DNA from: CADEED01 sp043747835 | GTDB taxonomy: Bacteria; Pseudomonadota; Gammaproteobacteria; Steroidobacterales; Steroidobacteraceae | NCBI GenBank assembly: GCA_043747835.1 | Contig: JAYTOK010000091.1 | Location: 1 to 64,000, forward strand | DNA length: 64,000 nucleotides | Reading direction: 5' to 3' | Part shown: one piece after another, positions 33,554-42,165 of the stretch | Layout of the letters: every line of letters begins with the position of its first letter | How positions within the stretch are numbered: the stretch's first letter is position 1 | Program-made: the position numbers and the translations under genes | The notes under the pieces: model-generated | What the model was told of the DNA's origin: nothing | Seen by the model: the letters and a program-made list of their open reading frames with translations, nothing else | Databases searched by the model: none

Positions 33554-34504
33554 ATGACAAACAACAAGATCATTGCCGTCATCGGCAGCACCGGCGCCCA
33601 GGGCGGCGGCCTCGTTCGCGCCATCCTTGAAAACGCTTCCAGTGGCTTCCGTGCGCGCGCCATCACCCGCAAGGCGAACGGCGACAAGGCCGGGGAATTG
33701 CGGAAGCTAGGGGCGGAGGTCGTCGAGGCGGATCTCGACGATGCCGCCTCGCTCGTGAAGGCGTTCGAAGGCGCGTACGGCGCGTTCTGCGTGACCAACT
33801 ACTGGGAGCACTTCACCCCGGCGAAAGAACTCAGCCAGTCAAGCAACCTGGCGCAGGCCGCGAAGGCGGCTAAGCTCGCGCACGTGATCTGGTCGACGCT
33901 CGAGGACACGCGAAAGCTGATCCCGTTGTCGGATCCGCGCATGCCGACGCTGCTGGAGAAATACAAGGTTCCGCATTTCGACGCAAAGGGCGAGGCGGAC
34001 GCGATGTTCGAGGAAGCGGGCGTGCCGACGACCTACCTGCTCACAGCTTTCTATTGGGAAAACTTCATTCACTTCGGCATGGGCCCGAAGAAGGGGCCGG
34101 ATGGCAAGCTCACGCTCACGCTGCCGATGGGCAACGCGAAGCTGTCCGGCATCGCGGCCGAAGACATCGGGAACTGCGCCTTCGGCATCTTCAAGCAGGG
34201 CAAACAGTGGATAGGCAAGCGGGTGGGTATCGCGGGCGGCCACCTGAAGGGCGTGCAGATGGCGGCCGACTTCTCCGCGGCGCTCGAACAGGACGTGGTC
34301 TACAACGCCATCAGTCCCGAGGTGTATCGCGGCCTCGGGTTTCCGGGCGCGGACGACCTCGGCAACATGTTTCAGTACTACACGGAATTCGAGAAGCCGT
34401 TCGCGGAAGCGCGCAGCCTTGAAACCTCGCGTTCGCTCAATCCCTGGCTGATGGACTTCGAGTCCTGGCTCGCGAAGAACAAGGGCCGCATCCCGCTCGA
34501 GTGA
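33554..34504 (+). CDS. NmrA-like NAD(P)-binding protein
   Basis: A 316-residue short-chain-dehydrogenase-like protein of the NmrA/HSCARG family. It opens with KIIAVIGSTGAQGGGLVRAI (a glycine-rich NADP site) and has RARAITRKANG, followed by GAYGAFCVTNYWEHFTP. The usual catalytic Tyr-x3-Lys of dehydrogenases is not conserved. NmrA-like proteins sense the NADPH/NADP ratio rather than catalyse. ATG 33554 is chosen; a TTG 18 bp upstream is possible. It stands alone, opposite the S9 peptidase. Confidence 0.88.
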   Translation: MTNNKIIAVIGSTGAQGGGLVRAILENASSGFRARAITRKANGDKAGELRKLGAEVVEADLDDAASLVKAFEGAYGAFCVTNYWEHFTPAKELSQSSNLAQAAKAAKLAHVIWSTLEDTRKLIPLSDPRMPTLLEKYKVPHFDAKGEADAMFEEAGVPTTYLLTAFYWENFIHFGMGPKKGPDGKLTLTLPMGNAKLSGIAAEDIGNCAFGIFKQGKQWIGKRVGIAGGHLKGVQMAADFSAALEQDVVYNAISPEVYRGLGFPGADDLGNMFQYYTEFEKPFAEARSLETSRSLNPWLMDFESWLAKNKGRIPLE

Positions 34505-34518
34505 GAGGTCGCGACTGA

Positions 34519-34842
34519 CTACTCGAGCAGGAATTCCATCAGACGCGAGTGTTGAGCCATGAGCGCGTCGAAGCAGGCGAAATAGAACTCCGGGGCTTCG
34601 GCCTTGGCGAGCGCTTTGGGATCCGCGATGCGTGCGCCATGGCGATTGCACGCGAGTGTCACCGCGCCAATGGAAATTTCCACCATGGGCTCGCCGTCCG
34701 CGGCCCGCATCAACACCAGCCGGTAGTGAGACCTGCCCTGGCCATGACCCAGCATTCCGTCGTGCTGCTCGGACACGCCGCCGCAACCACACGGGCAGGG
34801 ACGCATTGCCAGAGCTGTTTCCCGGACGCGAATCATCTTCAT
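34519..34842 (-). CDS. Hypothetical protein with CPCGCGG motif
   Basis: A 107-residue protein that I do not recognise. A cysteine cluster CPCGCGG lies near residues 16-22, followed by HYRLVLMRAADGEPMVEISI and a C-terminal helix ending LMEFLLE. The cluster could bind metal. Its start at 34842 is uncertain because no clear ribosome site is present. It is followed by the small membrane gene's stop 22 bp away on the same strand upstream, so the two may be co-transcribed. Function unknown. Confidence 0.5.
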   Translation of the reverse strand: MKMIRVRETALAMRPCPCGCGGVSEQHDGMLGHGQGRSHYRLVLMRAADGEPMVEISIGAVTLACNRHGARIADPKALAKAEAPEFYFACFDALMAQHSRLMEFLLE

Positions 34843-34863
34843 GCAACGGCCTGACCTGAGCAT

Positions 34864-35139
34864 CTACTTCGTCATCGAGGCGCGGATTGCGCCCACGAGA
34901 AACGTCAGCCAGGCACCGCCGAATCCGCCGCTCGCAACGTTGGTCAACACCGTCAGGACGTCCGGGGGCCCGATGCCGACGCCAAGTTGGTTCAACAACT
35001 GGCCACCAAGTACGCCTCCCAGGATGCCGAGCATCGACGTGACGACGATGCGCTGATCGAAGTTCTTCGCGCTGCCGGCGACCAGCTTGCCGCCGATCGC
35101 GCCACTGCCGATCTGGATGACGAGGCTGACGATTTCCAC
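34864..35139 (-). CDS. Small glycine-rich membrane protein
   Basis: A 91-residue protein with two or three hydrophobic segments: LVIQIGSGAIGGKLVAG, MLGILGGVLGGQLLNQLG and ASGGFGGAWLTFLVGAI. The GTG start at 35139 has TTGGAG six bases upstream, better than the TTG further out. The glycine zipper-like repeats resemble small inner-membrane proteins of unknown function; no annotated family can be claimed. It diverges from the response-regulator gene 109 bp away. Confidence 0.6.
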   Translation of the reverse strand: MEIVSLVIQIGSGAIGGKLVAGSAKNFDQRIVVTSMLGILGGVLGGQLLNQLGVGIGPPDVLTVLTNVASGGFGGAWLTFLVGAIRASMTK

Positions 35140-35248
35140 CTGTGACTCCAATTGTTAGGGCGCGGATTGTGCTCCGGCAGCCGGTGAATGCAGCCGTTTC
35201 ACTTTGTAAAATTCATCGCAGCGCCGCCCGGCCCGCTAAACTCCGGAC

Positions 35249-35947
35249 GTGCGTATTGCCCTGTTGGAAGATGAAAGCGAGCAGATCGAGCGAATTTCGC
35301 GTTTGCTCGAGGCTGCCGGTCATCGCGTCCATTCGTTCGCGCGCGGTCGCGCCCTGCTGAGCAGCCTGCGGAGCGAGACGTTCGAGCTCGTGATTCTCGA
35401 TTGGGAAGTCCCCGGGATGTCGGGGCTGGATGTGTTGCGCGCGATCCGTGCGCGCGTCGGTCCGCCGGAGCGGGTTCTTTTCCTGACCCACCGCGACAGC
35501 GAGGCCGACGTGGTCGAGGCCCTGCAGGCGGGAGCCGATGACTTCCTCATCAAGCCCGCCCGCGATCGGGAGCTGCTGGCGCGCATCGATGCCCTTGGCC
35601 GCCGCGCGCAAGGACACGCACAGCCAGCGGAGTTGGTCGAACTCCCGCCATTTCGCATCGACCGCGCCAACCATCGCGTCGAGCGGGATGGAAAGCCGCT
35701 CGAGCTGACGCGTCGGGAGTTCGAAGTGGCCTTTCTGTTGTTCTGCAACCTTGGCCAAGTGCTGTCACGGGGCCACATCATGGAGGCGGTATGGGGTCAA
35801 TCCGCTGCGACGAATACGCGAACGGTGGACATGCATGTGAGCCGGGTGCGCCAGGTGCTGGGACTTTCCGCCGCGATCGGGCTGCGACTCACCGCCATCT
35901 ACGGATTCGGCTATCGGCTCGAACGCGTGCAGGCCGAGTCGCCGTGA
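35249..35947 (+). CDS. OmpR-family response regulator
   Basis: A 232-residue two-component regulator. The receiver domain has E7/D8, the phospho-acceptor D51 in LVILDWEVPGMSG, and the Lys of FLIKPARDRELLARI. The winged-helix domain (about 135-230) includes LELTRREFEVAFLLFCNLGQ, TRTVDMHVSRVRQ and AIYGFGYRL. The stop codon overlaps the start of the FecR-domain gene by one base (TGATG), and the CHASE2 kinase ends the operon. It is probably phosphorylated by that kinase. Confidence 0.93.
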   Translation: MRIALLEDESEQIERISRLLEAAGHRVHSFARGRALLSSLRSETFELVILDWEVPGMSGLDVLRAIRARVGPPERVLFLTHRDSEADVVEALQAGADDFLIKPARDRELLARIDALGRRAQGHAQPAELVELPPFRIDRANHRVERDGKPLELTRREFEVAFLLFCNLGQVLSRGHIMEAVWGQSAATNTRTVDMHVSRVRQVLGLSAAIGLRLTAIYGFGYRLERVQAESP

Positions 35948-37605
35948 TGTCGCGTCTGCGAAAGACAATCCGGGCCGCGGCACTGGCCGCGATCCTGTTT
36001 CAGTCGATGGCGACGTTCGTCCACGCGCAAGCCGTGGCGCCGGAGTCGATCGCAACCGCTGAAGAGGCGCAGTTCGTCTATCGCTTCCGCACGCGCGACA
36101 CTTTGATCCAGGTCTGCCGGCGCCTGCTGCTGCAGCCGCAACGATGGCCCGAGGTGCAGCGGCGCAACGGCATCCGTGACCCTTTCAACATCCCGCCGGA
36201 CACGCCGATCCGCGTTCCGTATTCCTGGCTGCGCCTCGCGCCGGATACGGCCATCGTTCGCGCCGTCGCCGGTTCCGCCACGCGCGACGGCGTGCCCCTC
36301 GCGCCTGGCGACGTTCTCGATCAGGGCATGCGCATCGAGACGGCGGCGAACGGATCCGTGAGCATCCAGTTCGCGGATCAATCGATCCTCACCTTGCAGA
36401 AATCGAGCGTGTTGCGGCTGGAGCGGATGCAGCGTGTGCAGGGAGTGAATGACGGTCACAGCGCGGAGTTGAAGCTGGAGTCGGGGCGTGCGGAGACCAC
36501 GATCACGCCGAAGCGCGACGTAGGCCGCTTCGAGATCGTGACTCCCGTCGCCATCTCGGCGGTGCGCGGCACGCAGTTCCGCACCGGCTTCGACGGCGCG
36601 ACGAGTCATGCCACGACCGAGACGCTGGAAGGTACGGTGGGCGTCGATGCAGCCGGAGGATCGGTTGCGGTGCGCGCGGGATTCGGTACGCGCGTCGAGT
36701 CGACGGGAGCCGTATTGCCGCCGGTGCCCCTGTTGCCGGCACCGGACCTGAAATTGCTGCCGTCGATGAATACCCGGGATCGATTGTCGGTGGAGTTTCC
36801 ACCGCTGCCGCTGGCGGCGTCCTATCGCGCGCAGCTCGCGGCGGATGCCGGGTTCAGCGCGCTGCTCGTCGATGAGTCTTCCACCTCGCCTGCCTTCGAT
36901 CTCGCGGCGCCGCCCGACGGTGACTACTGGCTTCGCGTGCGCGGCGTCGATGCTCTCGGAATCGAAGGCAACGACGCGGTGCAAAGTCTGTCTCAGCATG
37001 TGCTGCCCACGGCGCCCGCGATCGTGGCGCCGACGGCAGGCACGCGTCTCTACACGGGTAGCGTCACCCTGCGATGGTCGCCGCTGATCGACGTGGCTGG
37101 CTATCGTCTGCAATTGGCGCGCGATTCGCAGTTCACGGACCTCGTCGCCGAGCGGCAGACCGACTCCGGCACCACCGCTGAGATCGGCGGCTTGTCCCCG
37201 GGCTCTTACTACTGGCGCATGGCGGGCGTGAACTCGCGCGGCGAGCCGGGCGCGTGGAGCGAAGCCGCCAATTTCACGCAGCGACCGCTGGCACCCGGGG
37301 TCGAGGCTTCGCGAGTGGACCGGCGGGAGTTGCGACTGTCCTGGCAGGCGCAGCCGGGCGAGCAATACCGTTTGCAGATCTCTCGCGACGCCGGCTTCGA
37401 GCGTCCTGTCGTCGACACGGTCCTGACGGCAGGCGAGTACACGATCGTCCGGCCGGCCGCCGGGACGTATCACGCGCGCCTGCAGGTTCGCGGCGATGGC
37501 CCGGCGGAGGATCCTTTCGGTCAGTCGAGCCGCTTCGAGGTGCCCATTCCGGTCTGGCTGAAGATACTGCTCGGTACCACGGTGCTCCTGCCCGCGGTGC
37601 TATGA
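35947..37605 (+). CDS. Periplasmic FecR-domain protein with LysM-like and Fn3-like repeats
   Basis: A 552-residue exported protein. After a signal peptide (ALAAILFQSMATFVHAQ) comes a LysM-like segment (YRFRTRDTLIQVCRRLL), then a FecR domain (about 105-230: LAPGDVLDQGMRIETAANGS, FEIVTPVAISAVRGTQFRTG). Three fibronectin-like repeats follow, each with an SLSPGSYYWRMAGV-like strand, and the protein ends in a hydrophobic tail (LKILLGTTVLLPAVL). FecR domains are periplasmic sensors. The gene sits between a response regulator and a CHASE2 kinase, overlapping both. This protein is probably the envelope-signal module of that pathway, binding peptidoglycan or a surface polymer. Confidence 0.85.
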   Translation: MSRLRKTIRAAALAAILFQSMATFVHAQAVAPESIATAEEAQFVYRFRTRDTLIQVCRRLLLQPQRWPEVQRRNGIRDPFNIPPDTPIRVPYSWLRLAPDTAIVRAVAGSATRDGVPLAPGDVLDQGMRIETAANGSVSIQFADQSILTLQKSSVLRLERMQRVQGVNDGHSAELKLESGRAETTITPKRDVGRFEIVTPVAISAVRGTQFRTGFDGATSHATTETLEGTVGVDAAGGSVAVRAGFGTRVESTGAVLPPVPLLPAPDLKLLPSMNTRDRLSVEFPPLPLAASYRAQLAADAGFSALLVDESSTSPAFDLAAPPDGDYWLRVRGVDALGIEGNDAVQSLSQHVLPTAPAIVAPTAGTRLYTGSVTLRWSPLIDVAGYRLQLARDSQFTDLVAERQTDSGTTAEIGGLSPGSYYWRMAGVNSRGEPGAWSEAANFTQRPLAPGVEASRVDRRELRLSWQAQPGEQYRLQISRDAGFERPVVDTVLTAGEYTIVRPAAGTYHARLQVRGDGPAEDPFGQSSRFEVPIPVWLKILLGTTVLLPAVL

Positions 37606-39935
37606 CGCCGCTTCGATCCGGGCCTCGCGTCGTTCGGCAGTGGATAGGCCTGCTGGCGGGAGTGCTCGTATCGACGGTGCTCGCCAGCAGCTTCGACATC
37701 TTCTGGCGAGCCGATCACGCGATCTACGATGCGGCGCTCCCCGTTCGTGCCGCGCCGGACGATGTGGTGATCGTCGCGGTGGACGATGCGAGCATCGCCG
37801 CGCTCGGACGCTGGCCGTGGCCGCGATCGATGCATGCGAAGCTCATGGACCGTTTGACCCTCATGGGCGCGCGCGCTGTCGCCATCGACGTCCTGTTCCT
37901 CGAACCCGATGAGCAATCTTCGAGCGGGGACGACGACTTCGCTGCGGCCATTGCGCGCGGGCCACCGACCGTGTTGCCCCTCGCGGTCGAGATGCCTGCG
38001 CCTGGCCGCCCACTGCGATTGTTGCCGCCGATTCCGGTGCTCGCCGCGGCCGCTGCGGGCGTGGGACATGTCCATCTGGAACTCGATCGTGACGGCGTGG
38101 GCCGCGGTGTTTTCCTGCGCGAGGGGTTCGGCGCGTCAAACTACCCGCACCTGATGCTGGCGCTGCTCGAGCGTACACCGGGTGAGCGCAAGCCCGCGAT
38201 GGTGGGCGCGCGACACCCCGATCCCGCCGGAGCCCCGGCCGCCGTCTGGGTGCGCGACTACCAGATGCTGATTCCCTTCCTGGGTCCGCCGGGACACTTC
38301 GCGAGAGTCTCCTATGTCGACGTGCTGAATGGCGCAATTCCGCCGGAGAGTCTGGGCGGCAAACTCGTGCTGGTCGGCGTGACCGCGCAAGGCACCGGAG
38401 ATGCGTATCCCACGCCGAGATCCGGACAAGGCGTCGCCATGCCGGGTGTGGAAATTTCGGCGAATGTGCTGCAGGCCCTGCGCGCCGGCCAGTGGATCCG
38501 GCCACTCGGATCACTCACCACAGCGCTGCTTGCTGTCGTTCCGATCCTGCTGGTGGCCTGCGGATTTCTATGGCTCACGCCACGCTACTCCCTGATTCTC
38601 TCGGGCGTCGCCTGGCTCGGCACGCTGGGCACCAGCGTGATCCTGCTGCGCGTGGCGGACTGCTGGTGGCCGCCGGTCGCGCCGCTGGCGGCGCTGTTGA
38701 TCATGTACCCGCTGTGGAGCTGGCGACGGCTCGAGGCCACGCAAAGTTATCTGGACGAGGAGCTAGGCCGACTGTCCCGCGAACACTTTCCCTTCACGGT
38801 GCCGGCGAGCGCGGGTCCTAAAGTCACGCCGTTCGCCGACGTGGTGGAACGGCGCATCGCCATCTTGCGCGAGGCCGTCCAGCGCTCGCGCGATGCGCGG
38901 CGACTATTCTCCGACACGATCAAGGCACTGCCCGGCGCCACATTCCTCAGCGACAACGATGGCCGCGTCGTGATCTCGAATCCAGCCGCGGCAAGACTGT
39001 TCGGCCTCGAGAGTGACGCGGCCATGGAAGGTTCCTTCGTCGACGGCTACCTGAGCGCTCGCACTTACGATGCGGGCGTGGAGTTTGCCAATCTGGCGAG
39101 GCTCGCGCCGGATACGCGCGAGTCCGTGCTGCAGCCCGAAGGCCGCAACGTGCTGGTGCGCACCGCGCCATTCGCGGACAGCGCCGGAGAGCGGGCCGGA
39201 ACCATCATCGAAATCACGGACATCAGCGAGTTGCGCGCCGCGCAACGTGAACGCGAGGACACCTTGCGATTCCTGTCGCACGACATGAAGAGTCCGGCGT
39301 CTTCTCTCATGAGCCTCGCGCAGTTGCAGAGCGATCCCGCACGCGCGCTGGCACCAAAGCCGCTGTCCCAGCGGCTGGAATTGCTCGCACAACGATTGTT
39401 GGCACTGGTCGATGGGTTCGTGGGGCTCGCGCGCGCCGAGGCGGCGGACCCTCGCGCCTTCGAGGAGTTCGATCTGCGGGATGCGATCCAGGACGCGTAT
39501 GACGAAGTGTGGGCGGTGGCGCAGTCGCGCCACATCGACGTCGCCGCGCCTCTGCCGGGCGATGCCATTCTCGTTCATGGCGATCGCGCGTTGCTGGCGC
39601 GAGCGCTGATCAACCTGGTCGGAAATGCGCTGAAATTTTCGGCGCCGCATTCGCGCGTCAGCGTTCGAAGTCGAGTGACGGCAGGCGAAGTCGCCGTGGA
39701 AGTCGAAGACAGCGGACCGGGCATCGCGGAAGAGGCGCGTGCCTCGCTGTTCCAGCGTTTCACCCGCCGTGTGCATCGTGGCGACTCCGATCCGGGCGGC
39801 GCGGGGCTCGGTCTGGCGTTCGTGCGCGTCATCGCCGAAAAACATGGCGGCCGAGCGTGGATGGAGAATTCATCTTCCGGCGGCGCGGTCTTCTCGATAG
39901 CGATGCCCCTGTCGTCGTCTGGTCCGCCGACCTGA
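37602..39935 (+). CDS. CHASE2-PAS histidine kinase
   Basis: A 777-residue membrane kinase. One membrane segment (about 15-35) precedes an extracytoplasmic CHASE2 domain (about 40-300), marked by FDIFWRADHAIYDAAL and VAVDDASIAALGRWPWPR. Two to three more segments lie near 305-400. A PAS-like region (about 430-540, VVISNPAAARLFGLESDA) is followed by the dimerisation helix with H560 in FLSHDMKSPASSLMSLAQL and the ATPase domain (LVGNALKFSAP, EDSGPGIAEEA, GAGLGLAFVRVIAEKHGG). It overlaps the FecR-domain gene by four bases. It is the likely partner of the OmpR-type regulator. Confidence 0.92.
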   Translation: MTPLRSGPRVVRQWIGLLAGVLVSTVLASSFDIFWRADHAIYDAALPVRAAPDDVVIVAVDDASIAALGRWPWPRSMHAKLMDRLTLMGARAVAIDVLFLEPDEQSSSGDDDFAAAIARGPPTVLPLAVEMPAPGRPLRLLPPIPVLAAAAAGVGHVHLELDRDGVGRGVFLREGFGASNYPHLMLALLERTPGERKPAMVGARHPDPAGAPAAVWVRDYQMLIPFLGPPGHFARVSYVDVLNGAIPPESLGGKLVLVGVTAQGTGDAYPTPRSGQGVAMPGVEISANVLQALRAGQWIRPLGSLTTALLAVVPILLVACGFLWLTPRYSLILSGVAWLGTLGTSVILLRVADCWWPPVAPLAALLIMYPLWSWRRLEATQSYLDEELGRLSREHFPFTVPASAGPKVTPFADVVERRIAILREAVQRSRDARRLFSDTIKALPGATFLSDNDGRVVISNPAAARLFGLESDAAMEGSFVDGYLSARTYDAGVEFANLARLAPDTRESVLQPEGRNVLVRTAPFADSAGERAGTIIEITDISELRAAQREREDTLRFLSHDMKSPASSLMSLAQLQSDPARALAPKPLSQRLELLAQRLLALVDGFVGLARAEAADPRAFEEFDLRDAIQDAYDEVWAVAQSRHIDVAAPLPGDAILVHGDRALLARALINLVGNALKFSAPHSRVSVRSRVTAGEVAVEVEDSGPGIAEEARASLFQRFTRRVHRGDSDPGGAGLGLAFVRVIAEKHGGRAWMENSSSGGAVFSIAMPLSSSGPPT

Positions 39936-39958
39936 CAGTCCGCCCCGCGATCGATGGC

Positions 39959-40609
39959 TCATTCCTCTTCCCACACCGCGGTCGTCCGCCAGTTGAAGCG
40001 GATCGTGAGCACGCGCACGAGGAAGAATGCGCCGACGGTGATCCAGGCGGCCATCGTCGGCGTGACCCCGGCGTTCAGCGTGAGCAGTAGATAGAGTCCG
40101 CAGGCCGCGAGCAGCGTCAACGACGCGTACTGCCCCGGCCGCATCTGCGCCGGGATCTCGCGCATGACGACATCGCGCAACAGACCGCCCGCCGATCCGT
40201 TCGACACGCCCACGAACATGATGGCGATCAGCGGCAGGCCGGCCGCAGCCGCGAGCTGCATGCCGAACACGGCGAACGCCGGCGTGCCAAGCGCGTCGAT
40301 GTAGTCGACGATCTTCTGCACGACGTCGGGGCCGATCAGATTACGCAGATAGCGCGCGAACACCGCGGCGACGACCGTGGCCGCGACGATCAGCGAGAGG
40401 TACGCGGGATCGAGCAGGAACACGGGCGTGCGATTGAGGAACACCGCGTCGCGCAGCAGGCCGCCGCCGATGGCCGTCAACACCGCGATGATGAACACGC
40501 CAACGATGTCGAAGCGTTTGCGGATCGCGACGATGGCGCCGCTCACGGCCCAGGTGAAGGTGGCGGTGTAGTCGAAGGCGATGGGGACCTGGAACTCGGC
40601 GGGGGTCAT
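39959..40609 (-). CDS. TRIC-family cation channel (UPF0126)
   Basis: A 216-residue protein with two copies of the UPF0126 motif: TWAVSGAIVAIRKRFDIVG with TAIGGGLLRDAVF, and FAVFGMQLAAAAGLPLIAIM with VGVSNGSAGGLLRDVVMREI. Seven hydrophobic segments fit the trimeric intracellular cation channel fold. Bacterial members conduct monovalent cations, chiefly potassium, across the inner membrane. The ATG at 40609 is used; another in-frame ATG five codons upstream (40624) is equally possible because neither has a clear ribosome site. It converges with the CHASE2 kinase gene. Confidence 0.88.
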   Translation of the reverse strand: MTPAEFQVPIAFDYTATFTWAVSGAIVAIRKRFDIVGVFIIAVLTAIGGGLLRDAVFLNRTPVFLLDPAYLSLIVAATVVAAVFARYLRNLIGPDVVQKIVDYIDALGTPAFAVFGMQLAAAAGLPLIAIMFVGVSNGSAGGLLRDVVMREIPAQMRPGQYASLTLLAACGLYLLLTLNAGVTPTMAAWITVGAFFLVRVLTIRFNWRTTAVWEEE

Positions 40610-40654
40610 GGGGCGAGCATACATATAGAGTGACGGCTGGGCTGGAATCTAGTC

Positions 40655-40741
40655 ATGATCTGGCGCGGATCATAAATAACCCTTTGTTAATAATAGATAA
40701 TGTCGCCTTGTATCTAGCCAAATATCTAGTCAATAAACTAG
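40655..40741 (+). promoter_or_regulatory. AT-rich yjjJ promoter with CTAG boxes and an inverted repeat
   Basis: This stretch is strikingly AT-rich for the window. ATGATC-TGGCGCG-GATCAT (40655-40673) is a perfect inverted repeat. CTAG occurs at 40714, 40726 and 40738, exactly 12 bp apart, within the direct repeats TATCTAGCCAA and TATCTAGTCAA. A further CTAG is at 40649. HipA-family genes are usually autoregulated by a helix-turn-helix partner; here that domain is on YjjJ itself. The array is a likely binding site for it. Confidence 0.5.
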
Positions 40742-40753
40742 TATGCGGACGTC

Positions 40754-42109
40754 ATGCCCGTCCCAGCAGCCGAATCGATCCTGCGCCGGCTGAGCGACGG
40801 CACCGCCTCATCCGCGGAGCTCGAACAACTGCTCGGCCAGTCGCAGACCACAATCTCGCGCATCCTGCGCGGCCTCATTCATGACGCGCAAATCATCCGT
40901 CTCGGCAGCACGCGCGGCGCGCGATATGCGCTGCTGCGAAACATCGAAGGTATCGGCGCGTCCTGGCCGCTGCGATCGATCGATCCACGCGGAAACGTCC
41001 ACGACATCGGCGTGCTGCATGCGCTCGCGGGGGCCGAGTATTTCCTGCTCCCGGCAGGGCAGGCGTTCGCGTGGGCCGGACTGACGGACGGCCTTCCTTA
41101 CTATCTACAAAATCAGCGGCCGGCCGGATTTCTGGGCCGCGCCGTGCCGCGCCGTTACCCGGATCTCGACCTGCCACAACGCGTCATCGACTGGAACGAC
41201 GACCACTATCTACGCTACCTCACCCAACGCGGATCCGACACGGTCGGCAACCTCGTGCTCGGCAACCGCGCGCTCGACGAGGCGCTGCGTCTCATCCAGC
41301 AACGTCCGGCCATTGGCGAGGACGAACGCGCCGCAAGCTACCCGCGGTTGGTCGACGAAGTCATGGAGGGTGGGCTGCCGGGCTCTTCCGCACATGGCGA
41401 ACATCCGAAGTTCATCGCGCTTCTCGCTGCCGATCCCCCGCGGCAGGTGCTGGTGAAGTTCTCGCCTTCACTGCGCACGCGAGTCGGGCAACGGTGGTCG
41501 GATCTGCTCGTGTCGGAGCACCTCGCCCACGAGGTACTTCGCGGCGCCGGAATTGCGGCCGCGGACTCGCGCGTCGAGCGCTTCGCCGACCGGACATACC
41601 TCGAGACGATCCGCTTCGATCGCGTCGGACGAGAGGGTCGCGTCGGGGTCGCTTCGTTGTTCGCGATCGACTCGATCCTGTACGGCAAGCTCGACAACTG
41701 GATAGAAGCAGGCAGGCGCCTCGCGCAAGATCGCCGCATCGATGCGGACACGTTGCGAACCATCCGCCTGTTGGCGACGTTCGGCGCGCTCATCGCCAAC
41801 ACCGATCGCCACCTCGGGAATCTTGCCTGCCTCGACCGGTACGACGGGCGCTTCAGTCTTGCGCCTGTGTACGACATGTTGCCGATGCTTTACGCGCCGG
41901 AACACGACGAGCTGCCGGAGCGTCGCTTCGAACCACCGGTTCCATCCGCGGACAGCCTGCAGATTTTCGCGCCTGCGCGATCGCTCGCCGAAAACTACTG
42001 GGATCTTTGCGCGCGAGACTCGCGCATCGGCGATGAATTCCGCGGCATCGCCGCACGCAATCTGCGCACGATCCAGTCGCTGCCGCGCACGGGTCCATAC
42101 GCCGCCTGA
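40754..42109 (+). CDS. yjjJ: YjjJ/HipH-type HipA-family kinase with N-terminal HTH
   Basis: A 451-residue HipA-like protein. About residues 1-75 form a winged helix (ELEQLLGQSQTTISRILRGL), and the remainder is a HipA kinase fold with AVPRRYPDLDLP, the substrate-adjacent VLVKFSPSL strand and the catalytic LLATFGALIANTDRHLGNL, which contains the NTDRHLGN loop. A YDMLPMLYAP segment follows. HipA kinases phosphorylate aminoacyl-tRNA synthetases and slow growth. YjjJ homologues carry their own DNA-binding domain, and no separate antitoxin gene flanks this one. The CTAG-rich region upstream is the probable operator. It lies between a TRIC-type channel and a GST gene, with no shared operon. Confidence 0.9.
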   Translation: MPVPAAESILRRLSDGTASSAELEQLLGQSQTTISRILRGLIHDAQIIRLGSTRGARYALLRNIEGIGASWPLRSIDPRGNVHDIGVLHALAGAEYFLLPAGQAFAWAGLTDGLPYYLQNQRPAGFLGRAVPRRYPDLDLPQRVIDWNDDHYLRYLTQRGSDTVGNLVLGNRALDEALRLIQQRPAIGEDERAASYPRLVDEVMEGGLPGSSAHGEHPKFIALLAADPPRQVLVKFSPSLRTRVGQRWSDLLVSEHLAHEVLRGAGIAAADSRVERFADRTYLETIRFDRVGREGRVGVASLFAIDSILYGKLDNWIEAGRRLAQDRRIDADTLRTIRLLATFGALIANTDRHLGNLACLDRYDGRFSLAPVYDMLPMLYAPEHDELPERRFEPPVPSADSLQIFAPARSLAENYWDLCARDSRIGDEFRGIAARNLRTIQSLPRTGPYAA

Positions 42110-42165
42110 CGCCTTCGTGGGCCTTTTGCTTGTAGACTCGAGCCGCAAACAGCTCCGAGGTGACG

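Noticed and set aside
35791..35946. Longer start for the FecR-domain protein inside the response regulator.
   Set aside because: The signal peptide begins at 35947, immediately after the regulator stop; the upstream reading is a shadow frame.
40754..42109. A two-gene HipBA toxin-antitoxin operon.
   Set aside because: No small HTH gene lies upstream; the DNA-binding domain is part of this protein, the YjjJ arrangement.
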